Shown piece by piece: positions 8,173-16,602 of a DNA stretch of 64,000 bases. Numbering within the stretch: position 1 is the first letter of the stretch; every line of letters starts with the position of its first letter. This stretch comes from Parathalassolituus penaei. Its GTDB lineage: Bacteria; Pseudomonadota; Gammaproteobacteria; Pseudomonadales; Oceanobacteraceae. Below the pieces are notes generated by a model. That model saw nothing but the letters and a program-made list of their open reading frames with translations, did no database searches and was not told the DNA's origin. The stretch spans positions 372,001-436,000 of the forward strand of contig NZ_JAPNOA010000056.1 of NCBI RefSeq assembly GCF_026626885.1. The letters run 5' to 3'. The translations under genes were made by a program, and so were the position numbers.

Positions 8173-8898
8173 TCAGACGCCGTTGTGGTTCTGACCCTGT
8201 GCAAATACTCGCGGTGGTAAACCAAAGTGCTGGCTGAAACGACGGCTGAAGGCTGAAACATCGGAATAACCGGTCTGCTCGGCGATCTGCTGGACACTGA
8301 GGTCGGTGTGGCTGAGCAGGGCGCGGGCTTTTTCCATACGCTCGCGGGTGATGTATTGCATCGGGCTGATGCCGAGTTGCTCGCGAAAACGCTTTTTGAA
8401 TTGGGTTGTTCCGAGCCCGGCCTGACGCGCCAGCTCGTTAATGCCGAGGCTGGTATGCAGCTGTTCAGTGATCCAGTGCTGAATCGCGCTGATCAGGCGG
8501 TCCTGGGGTGGTGCCATATGCTGCTGGCTCAGTAGTTGGCCGAATAACTGCACCATGCTGGCTTCTACCTGGGGATCGACCCGGTACTCCAGCTGTTGCT
8601 CAACAAACAGCAGAAAGCTGCGCAGTGGCGGATTGATGCTGAACAGACAGTGTGGGGTATCGGCCAGAGGCGCAGGCAACTCATCAAGGTCGGCCACCAC
8701 AAAACGGGCCGCTTCGTTGGCCCCAAAATCGTGGCGCTGACCGCTGCGTATCACCACACATTCGCCCACACCGACCAGCCCTCGATAACCTTCCAGTTCA
8801 ATATGAATGCTGCCCTGCAGGGGTAATACCAGCTGGTGCCAGTCATGGATATGGGTTTCGGTGAGTGGTTGGTAGGAGCGAATGCTGAGGCTGTTCAC
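8173..8898 (-). CDS. AraC-family transcriptional regulator
   Basis: The 241-residue product has an N-terminal cupin-like effector domain ('IHIELEGYRGLVGVGECVV') and a C-terminal double helix-turn-helix, with 'INELARQAGLGTTQFKKRF' and 'QQIAEQTGYSDVSAFSRRF'. It starts on GTG, 4 bases after the GGCT-like stop, and precedes the EamA transporter, suggesting a three-gene leftward operon with the regulator controlling export. The ligand is unknown. Confidence 0.88.
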   Translation of the reverse strand: MNSLSIRSYQPLTETHIHDWHQLVLPLQGSIHIELEGYRGLVGVGECVVIRSGQRHDFGANEAARFVVADLDELPAPLADTPHCLFSINPPLRSFLLFVEQQLEYRVDPQVEASMVQLFGQLLSQQHMAPPQDRLISAIQHWITEQLHTSLGINELARQAGLGTTQFKKRFREQLGISPMQYITRERMEKARALLSHTDLSVQQIAEQTGYSDVSAFSRRFSQHFGLPPRVFAQGQNHNGV

Positions 8899-8902
8899 GG
8901 GT

Positions 8903-9391
8903 TCAGCACCAGGCAGCCGGGTTCAGCGGACGCGGATGGCTGACCGCGCGTTCGCGGCAGAAACGCTGCCAGTCGCCATGATGAATCGGCTGGCAACGCG
9001 CCAGACTCTGGCCATTGCTGTACACCCAGGTCTCTACCGTATGACCGGTTTGTGGGTGAGTGACGCGCAGGCGGCTGCGCTGGTATTCCCGTGGAAAACG
9101 ATGATTGGCATTGCTGAGTTCGTAGGCGTCCAGCTCGGGCAATAGCTGCGCCGGGCGCAGCAACTCATAGAGTTCAGCCTGAACGCGCGATGGGCTGTGG
9201 GCGTCGGGCACCAGCACCGGATACCCGTGGCGCAACCAGAGTTTGCCCGGCACCTGCAGGGTTCCGACGCTGCGCGCGTGGCGCAACAGCAAACGGTGCA
9301 TGGCGCTGTTCTGTTGTTGGGGCAGACTGGTGCGCAAGCCTTTGTGGCTCATCAGGCTTCCGTATACCAGCAGAAAACGGGGTTCAGACAT
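8903..9391 (-). CDS. Gamma-glutamylcyclotransferase-like (AIG2/GGCT) protein
   Basis: The 162-residue product starts at 9391 (GGGTCG upstream); a longer frame to 9460 lacks a supported start. The N-terminal 'FLLVYGSLM' is the substrate-loop motif of the GGCT-like fold, and 'YELSNANHRFPREYQRSRL' is also typical. Characterised members release 5-oxoproline from gamma-glutamyl compounds, but many small bacterial members are untested. It lies immediately upstream of the AraC regulator. Confidence 0.8.
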   Translation of the reverse strand: MSEPRFLLVYGSLMSHKGLRTSLPQQQNSAMHRLLLRHARSVGTLQVPGKLWLRHGYPVLVPDAHSPSRVQAELYELLRPAQLLPELDAYELSNANHRFPREYQRSRLRVTHPQTGHTVETWVYSNGQSLARCQPIHHGDWQRFCRERAVSHPRPLNPAAWC

Positions 9392-9639
9392 AACACGACC
9401 CTGCAATGAAAAAACGGCGATTGTCAGAGCTTCAGACGAGGCTGTCCAGCCCGGAATCAAGGCTTGCCCAGATGCGAAGAGCAGAGAAGGAGGGGGCTGT
9501 CTGGATGGTTGAGTCGATGGCTGGCCCCATTACTGAACAGATGAGTAGTGAAATCATGGATTTACAGCTATGACAGCCTTCTGCATGATCAAGAGATCCG
9601 GTGGTTACCGGGCATTCGATCCGTCTCAGGGAGGCCAGC

Positions 9640-10062
9640 ATGGCATACGATCCGAATAATATTTTTGCCCGCATTCTGCGCGGTGAGCTGCCTTGTATCC
9701 GTCTGTACGAGGATGATCAGACTCTGTCTTTTATGGACATCATGCCGCAGCTGCCGGGCCACGCGTTGGTGATTCCCAAGGAACCGGCCGTCACCATTTA
9801 CGAATTGTCCGATGAGTCGATGGCGGCGTGTCTGCGCACGGCCAAAAAGGTTGGCAAAGCACTTGAACAGGCGTTCGGTTTTAACGGCACCAGCCTGTTC
9901 CAGCTGAACGGCACGGAGGCCGGGCAAACAGTGCCACATGTGCACTTCCATGTGCTGCCGGGGGCGTTCCTGCAGAGCAAGGCGTTAAAGGGCCACGCTG
10001 CGGAAATGGCCGATCTGGCCGAGCTGGAAATACTGGCTGCCCGTGTGCGTTCTTTCCTGTAA
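9640..10062 (+). CDS. HIT-family nucleotide-binding protein
   Basis: The 140-residue product begins at 9640 with AGGGAGG 6 bases upstream; the frame is open further back but without a good start. It carries the histidine triad H-V-H-F-H-V-L near residue 97, the catalytic nucleotidyl-phosphoryl motif, and the N-terminal 'NIFARILRGELPC' of the HINT/Fhit-like group. Such proteins hydrolyse AMP-lysine or other nucleoside phosphoramidates. It converges with the MocR gene across a small intergenic region holding DnaA-box-like sites. Confidence 0.92.
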   Translation: MAYDPNNIFARILRGELPCIRLYEDDQTLSFMDIMPQLPGHALVIPKEPAVTIYELSDESMAACLRTAKKVGKALEQAFGFNGTSLFQLNGTEAGQTVPHVHFHVLPGAFLQSKALKGHAAEMADLAELEILAARVRSFL

Positions 10063-10076
10063 GGCACAAATGCATT

Positions 10077-10099
10077 AATTGATCAAAAAATGATCAATT
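10077..10099. other. AATTGATCA inverted repeat with A5 loop
   Basis: Nine-base perfect arms AATTGATCA/TGATCAATT flank five A residues; both arms contain a GATC Dam site. It lies 15 bases after the HIT stop and could work as an AT-rich hairpin or a protein site next to the DnaA-box cluster. Confidence 0.5.
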
Positions 10100-10146
10100 T
10101 GTACGAGCCAAGCAGGAATCGGCCAACGCCAGTGTTATTCCGAGGG

Positions 10147-10198
10147 TTATCCACAGAAGTTGTGGATAATGAATGAGGCCCGATTGCCCTGTGGACAA
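10147..10198. promoter_or_regulatory. Cluster of DnaA-box-like sites
   Basis: TTATCCACA, a perfect match to the strict DnaA box, lies at 10147-10155 on the plus strand. A second perfect box lies on the minus strand at 10161-10169, and a one-mismatch box (TTGTCCACA) on the minus strand at 10190-10198. All fall between the convergent HIT and MocR genes, next to two GATC sites. Neither dnaA nor gidA is nearby, so an origin is unlikely; a DARS-like or titration site is possible. The first two boxes also form a 9-bp hairpin. Confidence 0.55.
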
Positions 10199-11641
10199 TC
10201 AGTGAGAGGCCTCGTTCATTTGCACTTCAATCAGGCTGGCGAGGGTCTGTAAGCCTTGCTCCAGTGCCGGATTCCAGCGGCACGCACAGGACAGGCGAAT
10301 ACAATTGCCAAAACGTCCGCTGGCCGAAAACAGCGGGCCTGGGGCGATGCTGATACCGCGCTGCAGAGCCTGTTGGGTCAGGCGAATAGCGTCTACTCCC
10401 TCTGGTAACTCCAGCCACAACACATAACCACCTTCAGGGCGGGAAACCCGTGTGCCCGCCGGGAAATACTGCTGGATTGCACTGGCCATGCGGGATGTCG
10501 CCAGCGCCAGCGCCGATGTCAGCTGGCGCAAATGGCGGTCGTATCCACCGTTTTCGAGGAAATCGGCCACCACTCGCTGGGCCAGGCTGTTCACGCCCAT
10601 GTTCTGCACATACTTGAGGTGTTCGACTCGAGCCCGTTGACTGGTTGGGGCCGACAGCCAGCCGATTCGTAGCCCCGGTGCCAGGGTTTTGGAGAACGAA
10701 CTGCAGTAGTAGATACGGTCGGCCATGCCCGCTCGCAACATGCCCTTACAACTCTTTGGACGCTCGCGGTGATAACCCAGATCACCGTAAACATCGTCTT
10801 CAATAAGCGCCACTTCGTGCTGGTTTAACAGATCAACCAGACGTTGTTTGTGCTCGTCGGGCATGCAGAAGCCGAGCGGATTGTTGAAATTGGGGACGAC
10901 CACACAGGCTTTGATTGGCCAGCGGCTAAGCGCTAGCTCCAGAGCCTCCAGTGACAAACCGGTGGAAGGGTGTACCGGAATCTCCAGCGCTTTCAGCTGT
11001 AAGGACTCCAGCACCTGCAGCAGGCCGTAATAGGCCGGTGATTCCAGCGCCACCAGATCACCGGGGCTGGTGGTGGCTTGCAGGGCAATGATCAGAGCTT
11101 CCTGACAGCCGTTAGTGATTACCACGTCATCGGCACTGACCACACAACCACGATTGACCATGCGCCGTGCAATCTGGCGGCGTAACTCCGCCAGCCCCGG
11201 TGGGAACTGGTAAGTCATGGCTTCGAGACCATGATGTCGCGCCATGGTCGCCATACTGGCCTGTAATTGGCGCATGGGTACAAAGCTCGAATCGGGCACA
11301 GCCGCCCCTAACTGAATGGTCGCAGGGGCACTGGCCGCGCGTGCCATGGCCGCTACCAGCTCCTGGCCGGTTACCGGTGCTGGTGCCGGGGTAAAGGCCG
11401 CCACAGCGGGTTCAGGCAGGCGTTTCTGGCTATGACCACAGACATAAAACCCGGAGCGGTCACGGGCTTCGACCAGTGTACGGTTCTCCAGATTGCGATA
11501 CGCCGCCATCACGGTGGCAATGCTGACACCACGTGCCTGGGCAAGCTGTCGAACGCCCGGCAGGCGTTCGCCGGGCCGATAGAGGCCATTCATGATGTTG
11601 GTGCTGATATCGTCAGCAATCTGTTCGTACAGACTGGTCAT
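10199..11641 (-). CDS. MocR-type regulator (GntR HTH fused to aminotransferase fold)
   Basis: The 480-residue product has an N-terminal GntR winged helix (residues 1-70, 'RPGERLPGVRQLAQARGVS') and a class I aminotransferase-like domain. The PLP-binding lysine sits in 'YCSSFSKTLAPGLRIGW'. MocR/PdxR/GabR proteins sense PLP or amino compounds and activate neighbouring genes. It is divergent from the PhzF gene (223 bases between starts), its likely target. GGAG lies 8 bases before the ATG. Confidence 0.93.
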   Translation of the reverse strand: MTSLYEQIADDISTNIMNGLYRPGERLPGVRQLAQARGVSIATVMAAYRNLENRTLVEARDRSGFYVCGHSQKRLPEPAVAAFTPAPAPVTGQELVAAMARAASAPATIQLGAAVPDSSFVPMRQLQASMATMARHHGLEAMTYQFPPGLAELRRQIARRMVNRGCVVSADDVVITNGCQEALIIALQATTSPGDLVALESPAYYGLLQVLESLQLKALEIPVHPSTGLSLEALELALSRWPIKACVVVPNFNNPLGFCMPDEHKQRLVDLLNQHEVALIEDDVYGDLGYHRERPKSCKGMLRAGMADRIYYCSSFSKTLAPGLRIGWLSAPTSQRARVEHLKYVQNMGVNSLAQRVVADFLENGGYDRHLRQLTSALALATSRMASAIQQYFPAGTRVSRPEGGYVLWLELPEGVDAIRLTQQALQRGISIAPGPLFSASGRFGNCIRLSCACRWNPALEQGLQTLASLIEVQMNEASH

Positions 11642-11863
11642 GCGTTAACTCCGTCAGAAACGGCTGGTATGCGGGAATCGGGTAAGCGTTTTTATGGTAG
11701 AGCCTTGCGGCCGGGGTATCCCGATACAGTTCAATGGATTTTAACCAGTACAGATTGGGTCTTGTCGCACTCTGTACCGATACAATTTGCCGCACCTGCA
11801 ACTGTTACGGCAAGGAAGCAGCCACTAGACTGGAGGCTGAATCGAGATTGTCTGGAGGACTTC

Positions 11864-12697
11864 ATGGCTGTACCCCTGTTTATTGTTGATGCCTTTGCGG
11901 ATCGCCCATTTGCGGGCAATCCGGCGGCGGTATGTCTGTTGCCGGTTGGTCATGACGAAATTGCAGACAGTTTTTTGCAGTCCGTGGCCGCTGAGATGAA
12001 TCTGTCGGAAACCGCGTTTCTGGTGCCCCGTGCCGATGGCAGCTGGCAGTTGCGCTGGTTTACGCCGGCGGTGGAAGTGGATTTGTGTGGCCACGCAACG
12101 CTGGCCAGTGCTCATGTGTTATGGGCTGAAGCCGGTGTCAGTGGTGATGAGCTGGTCTTTCATAGCCGCAGTGGTGAATTGCGGGCCAAGCGCCGCGAAG
12201 ACCTGATCGAGCTGGATTTTCCACGAGTCAGAACCATCACAGGCGAATCGGTGGCACCAGAGACGATGGCAAAGGTGCTGGGAGTTACTCCAGAGCAGCT
12301 GGTGGCGTATTCGCAGGCCAGCGCTGGCCCGGACTGGCTGATTGAACTGGATGACGCTGAGTGGGTCGAGACCTTGCAACCTGACTTTCTCGCCCTGCAC
12401 GAGTTGCCTTATCGGGGGCTGATTGTGACCGCACGAGGCGGACGTGAGGGCGCTGATTTTACGTCGCGCTTTTTTGCTCCGGCCGTAGGGATTAATGAAG
12501 ATCCGGTCACTGGTTCGGCCCATTGTGCGCTGGCGGATTACTGGTGTGGGCGGCTTGATCGTTTGAGTATGCGCGGCTATCAGGCGTCGGCACGTGGTGG
12601 TGTGGTTGAGGTGGTGGTGCAGAGCGAGCGGGTATTGCTGGCCGGGCAGGCCAATACCGTGGTGGCAGGGCAGTTACGCGCCGTTGTGCCGGGTTAA
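11864..12697 (+). CDS. PhzF-family isomerase/epimerase
   Basis: The 277-residue product starts at 11864 with GGAGGA 5 bases upstream. It shows the PhzF fold with the catalytic glutamate in 'MNLSETAFL' (about residue 47) and the conserved 'VDLCGHATLASAHVLW' and 'EDPVTGSAHCALADYW' blocks. PhzF acts in phenazine synthesis, but no phenazine genes are present; most homologues are uncharacterised. Position opposite MocR suggests a role in amino-acid or amine metabolism under MocR control. Confidence 0.9.
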   Translation: MAVPLFIVDAFADRPFAGNPAAVCLLPVGHDEIADSFLQSVAAEMNLSETAFLVPRADGSWQLRWFTPAVEVDLCGHATLASAHVLWAEAGVSGDELVFHSRSGELRAKRREDLIELDFPRVRTITGESVAPETMAKVLGVTPEQLVAYSQASAGPDWLIELDDAEWVETLQPDFLALHELPYRGLIVTARGGREGADFTSRFFAPAVGINEDPVTGSAHCALADYWCGRLDRLSMRGYQASARGGVVEVVVQSERVLLAGQANTVVAGQLRAVVPG

Positions 12698-12743
12698 TCT
12701 TGTAACCGGTCTGGAGGGTTTTTCAGGTTCGGGTGCCGGTCCA

Positions 12744-12771
12744 ACTGAGTGGCGATATCTCGCCACTCAGT
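12744..12771 (+). terminator. Hairpin terminator after phzF-family gene
   Basis: Perfect 11-bp arms ACTGAGTGGCG/CGCCACTCAGT with an ATATCT loop, 47 bases after the stop. A short T-rich stretch (TCGTTTC) follows. Confidence 0.65.
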
Positions 12772-12859
12772 CGTTTCATGACCTGGATTGGTTGACGTTA
12801 CTGATAACCTCGTAAATGTTTGGCATTTTAGCGGCATACCGTTTATCGTCAGTCTCATA

Positions 12860-12881
12860 TGACAGGTTGTCTAACCTGTCA
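12860..12881 (-). terminator. Hairpin after the small oxidoreductase-like gene
   Basis: TGACAGGTT and AACCTGTCA form 9-bp arms around GTCT, 23 bases past the stop of the leftward gene at 12904. There is no T-run, so termination is tentative. Confidence 0.45.
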
Positions 12882-12903
12882 GCAGCCAGTCAGGTTCAGA
12901 GCA

Positions 12904-13083
12904 TCAGCTATTCTTTTGCTCACTGATGGTTGGAGTAGCCTGAGGAGGTTCCGGGTTAGCGTTGGCAGCTTTCTGCGCGGCTTCCCACTCTTGCAGGTCT
13001 TCTCGGTAAATGTCCCAGACGCAGCGATCACAACCGCTTTCGCAGCATTCGTAGTCACCGGGAGGAAGGGGTTTTTCGATCAT
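12904..13083 (-). CDS. Small oxidoreductase-like domain protein (PF09791 type)
   Basis: A 59-residue product. The N-terminal part 'EKPLPPGDYECCESGCDRC' followed by VWDIYREDL fits the 'oxidoreductase-like, N-terminal' family, whose signature is a proline pair and a C-C-x-x-G-C-x-x-C cluster before V-W-D-x-Y. The rest is a Pro/Ala/Gln-rich tail. The four cysteines could bind a metal; no function is established to my knowledge. A large ORF on the opposite strand is a shadow. Confidence 0.8.
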   Translation of the reverse strand: MIEKPLPPGDYECCESGCDRCVWDIYREDLQEWEAAQKAANANPEPPQATPTISEQKNS

Positions 13084-13115
13084 GATGGTTTCTCATCTGG
13101 GAGTCTGGATCGGTA

Positions 13116-13136
13116 ATCGATAGATCAATTATCGAT
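13116..13136. promoter_or_regulatory. ATCGATA inverted repeat
   Basis: ATCGATA and TATCGAT form 7-bp perfect arms around GATCAAT, 33 bases upstream of the small cysteine-rich gene. An operator is possible. Confidence 0.3.
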
Positions 13137-13301
13137 CGTTAATGGTTGATTGGAGTCAATAATACGACGCATCAGGCCATGCTGCTGGCACAAATGCTAA
13201 TTTGTTCGCGATTGCTGCATCATGGGCTGGTCTCTGCATACGGACGTGCTAAAACAATCTCATTGTCTGACGATTTTGCGTGTTCCGCTGGAGAGTGTCT
13301 G

Positions 13302-13496
13302 ATGGCCGAATTTATTTCTGAAAACCTGTTTGCCATTGTAGCCGTATGGGCTTTTCTGTTTATCGGTTTTACCGGATTTTTCCGCGTTGCACCGACTGAC
13401 GATACTACCTCATCTGATCCGAGCGCTGTGTCTGGTGATATTTATGCTGGCTCTCCGATGTTGATGCCCGTTGTGATCCGCAATCACAAGCACTGA
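13302..13496 (+). CDS. Small single-pass membrane protein, unknown
   Basis: A 64-residue product starting at 13302 with GGAGAG upstream; the frame is open from 13146 but that extension has no sensible start. Residues 9-30 are strongly hydrophobic (FAIVAVWAFLFIGFTGFF), followed by a short Asp/Ser/Thr-rich stretch and a basic end. I do not recognise a family. A strong terminator at 13575-13610 follows, which supports a real transcript. Confidence 0.5.
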   Translation: MAEFISENLFAIVAVWAFLFIGFTGFFRVAPTDDTTSSDPSAVSGDIYAGSPMLMPVVIRNHKH

Positions 13497-13574
13497 TCCA
13501 GCGTCTGTTGCCAGGCTGTCGTCGTTTCAGCGGCAGAAACAGTTACATAGCCACTATTCCTGATCAAATAATCG

Positions 13575-13618
13575 CGCCGGAGTGACTGCAATTTTGCAGT
13601 GGCTCCGGCGTGTTTGTT
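13575..13618 (+). terminator. Rho-independent terminator
   Basis: CGCCGGAG and CTCCGGCG form the outer stem, with ACTGCA/TGCAGT-type inner pairing around a T-rich loop, followed by TGTTTGTTT. It would end rightward transcription from the small membrane-protein gene and faces the DUF3012 gene tail. Confidence 0.8.
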
Positions 13619-13645
13619 TGAGTCGTTAAAAGCCTTGTCGGGGAA

Positions 13646-13816
13646 TTATTTCAGAATGCAGTGGCGAGCGAAGTCTTTTGCTTCGTTCATCGTCCAGTCG
13701 CCTTTTGGCTTTTCTTTCATATCCGCACACCACTCATCGCTACCTACTTCGGCGGCACAGCCGCCCAGCAGGGTTGCCAGGGTCAACATGAGCAGGGTAG
13801 TGCTGAAGCGTTTCAT
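13646..13816 (-). CDS. DUF3012 family small lipoprotein
   Basis: A 56-residue product, start at 13816; longer in-frame starts lack signals. It has a lipoprotein signal peptide ending in L-G-G-C (lipobox, Cys about 20), then 'EVGSDEWCADMKEKPKGDW' and 'NEAKDFARHC', which match the DUF3012 family of gammaproteobacterial lipoproteins. Function unknown. Confidence 0.87.
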   Translation of the reverse strand: MKRFSTTLLMLTLATLLGGCAAEVGSDEWCADMKEKPKGDWTMNEAKDFARHCILK

Positions 13817-14095
13817 TGGAATTCCTTTAATAACAAATCGTTGGCAATTTTTTCTATGATAACCATCTGTCTGGAATGATTCAGTGCTACGGTGTGCGAC
13901 TTCGACAGATGGGGAATAGCGGAATAAACTTTTTACAGTTGACGGATCAAACAAATATTCCGACTAACTGAGAGCAGTTTTGTTGGACAGAAAATGTGAA
14001 ATACTGTTCACTATCGGCAAAATGAGTAAAGAAAATGCAATTGGGCTGCATCAGGCCGCTTGCCTACGCCAGCACCAGGATAAACGGAGGTATCC

Positions 14096-14569
14096 ATGCA
14101 ACGGCACTCAATTTCTCTGCTGTTAATATTGTTCTGCGGTGGTGTTGTGCAGCCCGCACTGGCCGAGGTGTGGCAATGGCGCGATGAGCAAGGCGTTCTG
14201 CATTTCAGCGATCTCCCCCCTTCTGAACGGCGGGTTGCCAGCCCTGCGCTGATTCCCCCTACTCAAGTAGATGTTGATGTGATGGCGCGCGATCGTCTGC
14301 AGCGCCAGCAAGACTGGCTGCAACTGCGTGAAGCCGAACGCAAACAGCTGCAGGCACAAAAAGCCCAGGAAGCAAAAGTGGCCGAAGCGCGTAATAACGC
14401 TTGCCGTGTGATGCTGGGCAAACTCACCGATATCAGTCGTAGCAATCGTTTTTATGACTATGATGCCAGCGGCAAACGTGTGTATCTGGATACGGCCGAA
14501 GTGAACTCCCGCCAGAACAGCCTTCAGCAGAAGTTCGACAAGCAATGCGCCGGTTACGCCAGGTCCTGA
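14096..14569 (+). CDS. DUF4124-domain secreted protein
   Basis: A 157-residue product with GGAGG before the start, a signal peptide (LLLILFCGGVVQPALA) and the DUF4124 motif 'VWQWRDEQGVLHFSDLPP', a short beta-unit common in periplasmic proteins. A Gln/Glu/Arg-rich helical region (about 60-105) follows and then two C-terminal cysteines. A second DUF4124 protein is encoded at 39594. Function is unknown; the periplasm is likely. Confidence 0.8.
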   Translation: MQRHSISLLLILFCGGVVQPALAEVWQWRDEQGVLHFSDLPPSERRVASPALIPPTQVDVDVMARDRLQRQQDWLQLREAERKQLQAQKAQEAKVAEARNNACRVMLGKLTDISRSNRFYDYDASGKRVYLDTAEVNSRQNSLQQKFDKQCAGYARS

Positions 14570-14588
14570 AGCAGATTTTCTGAGGCGT

Positions 14589-15038
14589 TTACACCTGTTT
14601 CGGTGGCAGCGGGTGAATCGGCGGAATGGTGTAGGCGTTCAGTAACAGGCGGCCGTAAACCACACCCCGCAGGGTGATCATCTTGTCGGCGATTTCGTTC
14701 AGCAAATCGGCCGGGCCCTGTACCAGAATAATCGACAGCGTATTGGTATGGGTGAGGTTAACGTTGAGGCTGGAGATCACCTCGTCGATGTATTCAAACT
14801 GCAGATCGTGTAGTTTTTTCTGCAAGCCTTGCACCGAATGGTCGTACACCAGATTAACGGTGCCGGTCATCACCTGGCTGCCCTGACGGGAGCGGTGATC
14901 GTTCAGTTGCAGGTTGATCATGTCACAAATGGCTTGGGAGCGGCTTTCAAAGCCACGTTCGGCCACCATCTGGTCCAGTCCTTCCAGCAGGGTTTCCGGC
15001 AGGGAAATACTGATGCGGCTGATCTTGTCTTTGGACAT
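14589..15038 (-). CDS. NikR-like ribbon-helix-helix/ACT regulator lacking nickel ligands
   Basis: A 149-residue product with an N-terminal ribbon-helix-helix ('SRISISLPETLLEGLDQMV', 'SRSQAICDMI') and a C-terminal ACT-like domain ('TLSIILVQGPADLLNEIAD', 'LRGVVYGRL') that aligns without gaps to Escherichia coli NikR. The nickel ligands of NikR (His76, His87, His89, Cys95) align with non-histidine residues near 81-83, Asn92, Asn94 and Thr100. It is therefore probably not a nickel sensor. It is the last gene of the transporter/ligase operon. A 6-16-6 inverted repeat at 20498-20525 is its likely operator. AAGGAAG precedes the start. Confidence 0.85.
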   Translation of the reverse strand: MSKDKISRISISLPETLLEGLDQMVAERGFESRSQAICDMINLQLNDHRSRQGSQVMTGTVNLVYDHSVQGLQKKLHDLQFEYIDEVISSLNVNLTHTNTLSIILVQGPADLLNEIADKMITLRGVVYGRLLLNAYTIPPIHPLPPKQV

Positions 15039-15039
15039 A

Positions 15040-15073
15040 ACAGGCTTCCTTCGATACAGGCTTCCTTCGATAG
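15040..15073. repeat. Tandem 15-bp direct repeat before the NikR-like start
   Basis: ACAGGCTTCCTTCGAT occurs twice in tandem just upstream of the NikR-like gene (leftward). The proximal copy contains its ribosome site. It may be a small duplication affecting translation. Confidence 0.6.
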
Positions 15074-15085
15074 AGGCTGCACATC

Positions 15086-15141
15086 GCTGCTGGTGTCAAA
15101 ACAGCAGCGGTGAAGAGCCTGCCGGATCAGGGCAGGCTGCA
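15086..15141 (-). terminator. Two hairpins between glutamine-synthetase-like gene and NikR-like gene
   Basis: CGCTGCTG/CAGCAGCG (about 15088-15113) and GCCTGCC/GGCAGGC (about 15119-15140) form successive stem-loops after the ligase stop. No U-run is obvious, so they may lower rather than abolish read-through into the regulator gene. Confidence 0.45.
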
Positions 15142-15154
15142 GACATCAGGCGGA

Positions 15155-16525
15155 TCAGAACAGATGGGAGTAACGCTCGATTTCCCACTGACTGACGTGC
15201 AGATGATACTGGTTCCATTCATCCTGTTTGTAGCGAATAAATTCCGCTTTTAACTCCTTGCCCAGCACTTGCTCTACAAAGGGGTCAGAATCAAAGGCCT
15301 GAATGGCTTCCTGCAAGGTACGTGGCAGGAACTGGATACCCAGTTCTTCCCGTTGTGCTTCGGTGAGTTCGTACAGGTTACTTTCCTGTGGCAGACCCGG
15401 ATCAAGGTTCTCACGAATCCCTTCCAGACCGGCCGCCAGTGCCAGTGCCGCCGCCAGATACGGGTTGACTGCACCGTCGGCATTACGGGATTCACAACGA
15501 CCACCACCCATTGGCACCCGAACCGAGTTGGTACGGTTGTTGGAGCCAAATGAGTTAAACACCGGCGCCCAGGTGAAGTACGGCATATCACCCTGACGCA
15601 CCAGACGCTTGTAGGAGTTAACGGTTGGTGCAAACACCGCACACAGCGCCGGGCCGTGTTTCAGAATACCGGCGATAAACTGGTAACCCAGACGGGTCAG
15701 ACCGAGGCCATGTGGGTCTTCGGATGGTTTGCACTGGAACAGGTTTTTGCCGGTTTCCAGATCGTACAGCGACATATTGAAGTGCGCGCCGGTACCGGTT
15801 TTGTTGGCGAAGGGTTTTGGCATAAAGGTCGCCAGCAGGCCATCCTGTTTGGCGTATTCCTTGGCCATCATTTTCAGGAAGGTAAAACGGTCACAGCTGG
15901 TGATGGCATCGGCGTAGTTGAAGTCGAATTCAAACTGGCCGTTGGCGTCTTCATGGTCGAACGAATACAGGCCCCAGCCGAGATCATTGATGCTGGTGGC
16001 CATACGGTCGAGCCAGCCAAAGTTACTGAGGAAGCTGCGGATGTCGTAACAGGGCTTTTTCAGCTTGTCGTCCGGGTCCGGTGCCGACAGGGTGCCATCG
16101 GCATTTTTCTTGAGCAGATACACCTCGGCTTCAATGCCCAGGTTCATACCAAACCCCATGGCGTTGGCCTGTTTCAGAACCTTTTTCAGCAGTACCCGGG
16201 TATTCAGTTCGTAGGGTTCACCGTACAGGGTGTTGTCGGCGGGCATCCACGCCACTTCCGGTTGCCATGGCAGCTGGATGATGTGGTCGAGGTCGGGCAC
16301 CGAGGCAATTTCGTCATCGTTCGGAGCCTGGCCGAGGCCGTCCAGCGCATAGCCGGTGTACAGCTCGGAGCCGTGTGCCATGTGATGCAGATGGCTGATC
16401 GGCACAACCTTGCCTTTCGGAATACCGTGGATATCCACGTAGGTGCCCATGCAGTACTTCACACCTCTGCTGATCAGATCGTTCTGGATCTCGGTGATCT
16501 GGGCATCTGATTTGGTCTCAATCAT
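15155..16525 (-). CDS. Type III glutamine synthetase-like ligase (GlnT/GmaS group)
   Basis: A 456-residue product of the glutamine synthetase superfamily. Recognisable are the metal/substrate blocks 'GIEAEVYLL', '[12 protein letters not shown]', '[12 protein letters not shown]', '[10 protein letters not shown]' and '[18 protein letters not shown]'. The N-terminus '[19 protein letters not shown]' is typical of GlnT, gamma-glutamylmethylamide synthetase and gamma-glutamylpolyamine synthetase relatives rather than GlnA. It would ligate ammonia or a small amine to glutamate with ATP. It lies in the transporter operon, 139 bases after the creatininase-like gene; AAGG precedes the start. Confidence 0.85.
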   Translation of the reverse strand: MIETKSDAQITEIQNDLISRGVKYCMGTYVDIHGIPKGKVVPISHLHHMAHGSELYTGYALDGLGQAPNDDEIASVPDLDHIIQLPWQPEVAWMPADNTLYGEPYELNTRVLLKKVLKQANAMGFGMNLGIEAEVYLLKKNADGTLSAPDPDDKLKKPCYDIRSFLSNFGWLDRMATSINDLGWGLYSFDHEDANGQFEFDFNYADAITSCDRFTFLKMMAKEYAKQDGLLATFMPKPFANKTGTGAHFNMSLYDLETGKNLFQCKPSEDPHGLGLTRLGYQFIAGILKHGPALCAVFAPTVNSYKRLVRQGDMPYFTWAPVFNSFGSNNRTNSVRVPMGGGRCESRNADGAVNPYLAAALALAAGLEGIRENLDPGLPQESNLYELTEAQREELGIQFLPRTLQEAIQAFDSDPFVEQVLGKELKAEFIRYKQDEWNQYHLHVSQWEIERYSHLF

Positions 16526-16602
16526 GTCATTTACCTTGTTTCGTAATGATATTGACCCGGCTGAGCCGTTAGGGCGGCTAGCCTGAATTTTCGCCGGGGT
16601 TG

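Noticed and set aside
10077-10198. Replication origin
   Set aside because: Only three DnaA-box-like sites, no AT-rich unwinding region, and no dnaA, gidA or parAB nearby.
12859-13116. 85-codon rightward frame
   Set aside because: Antisense to the small cysteine-cluster gene, which has a recognisable family pattern on the other strand.
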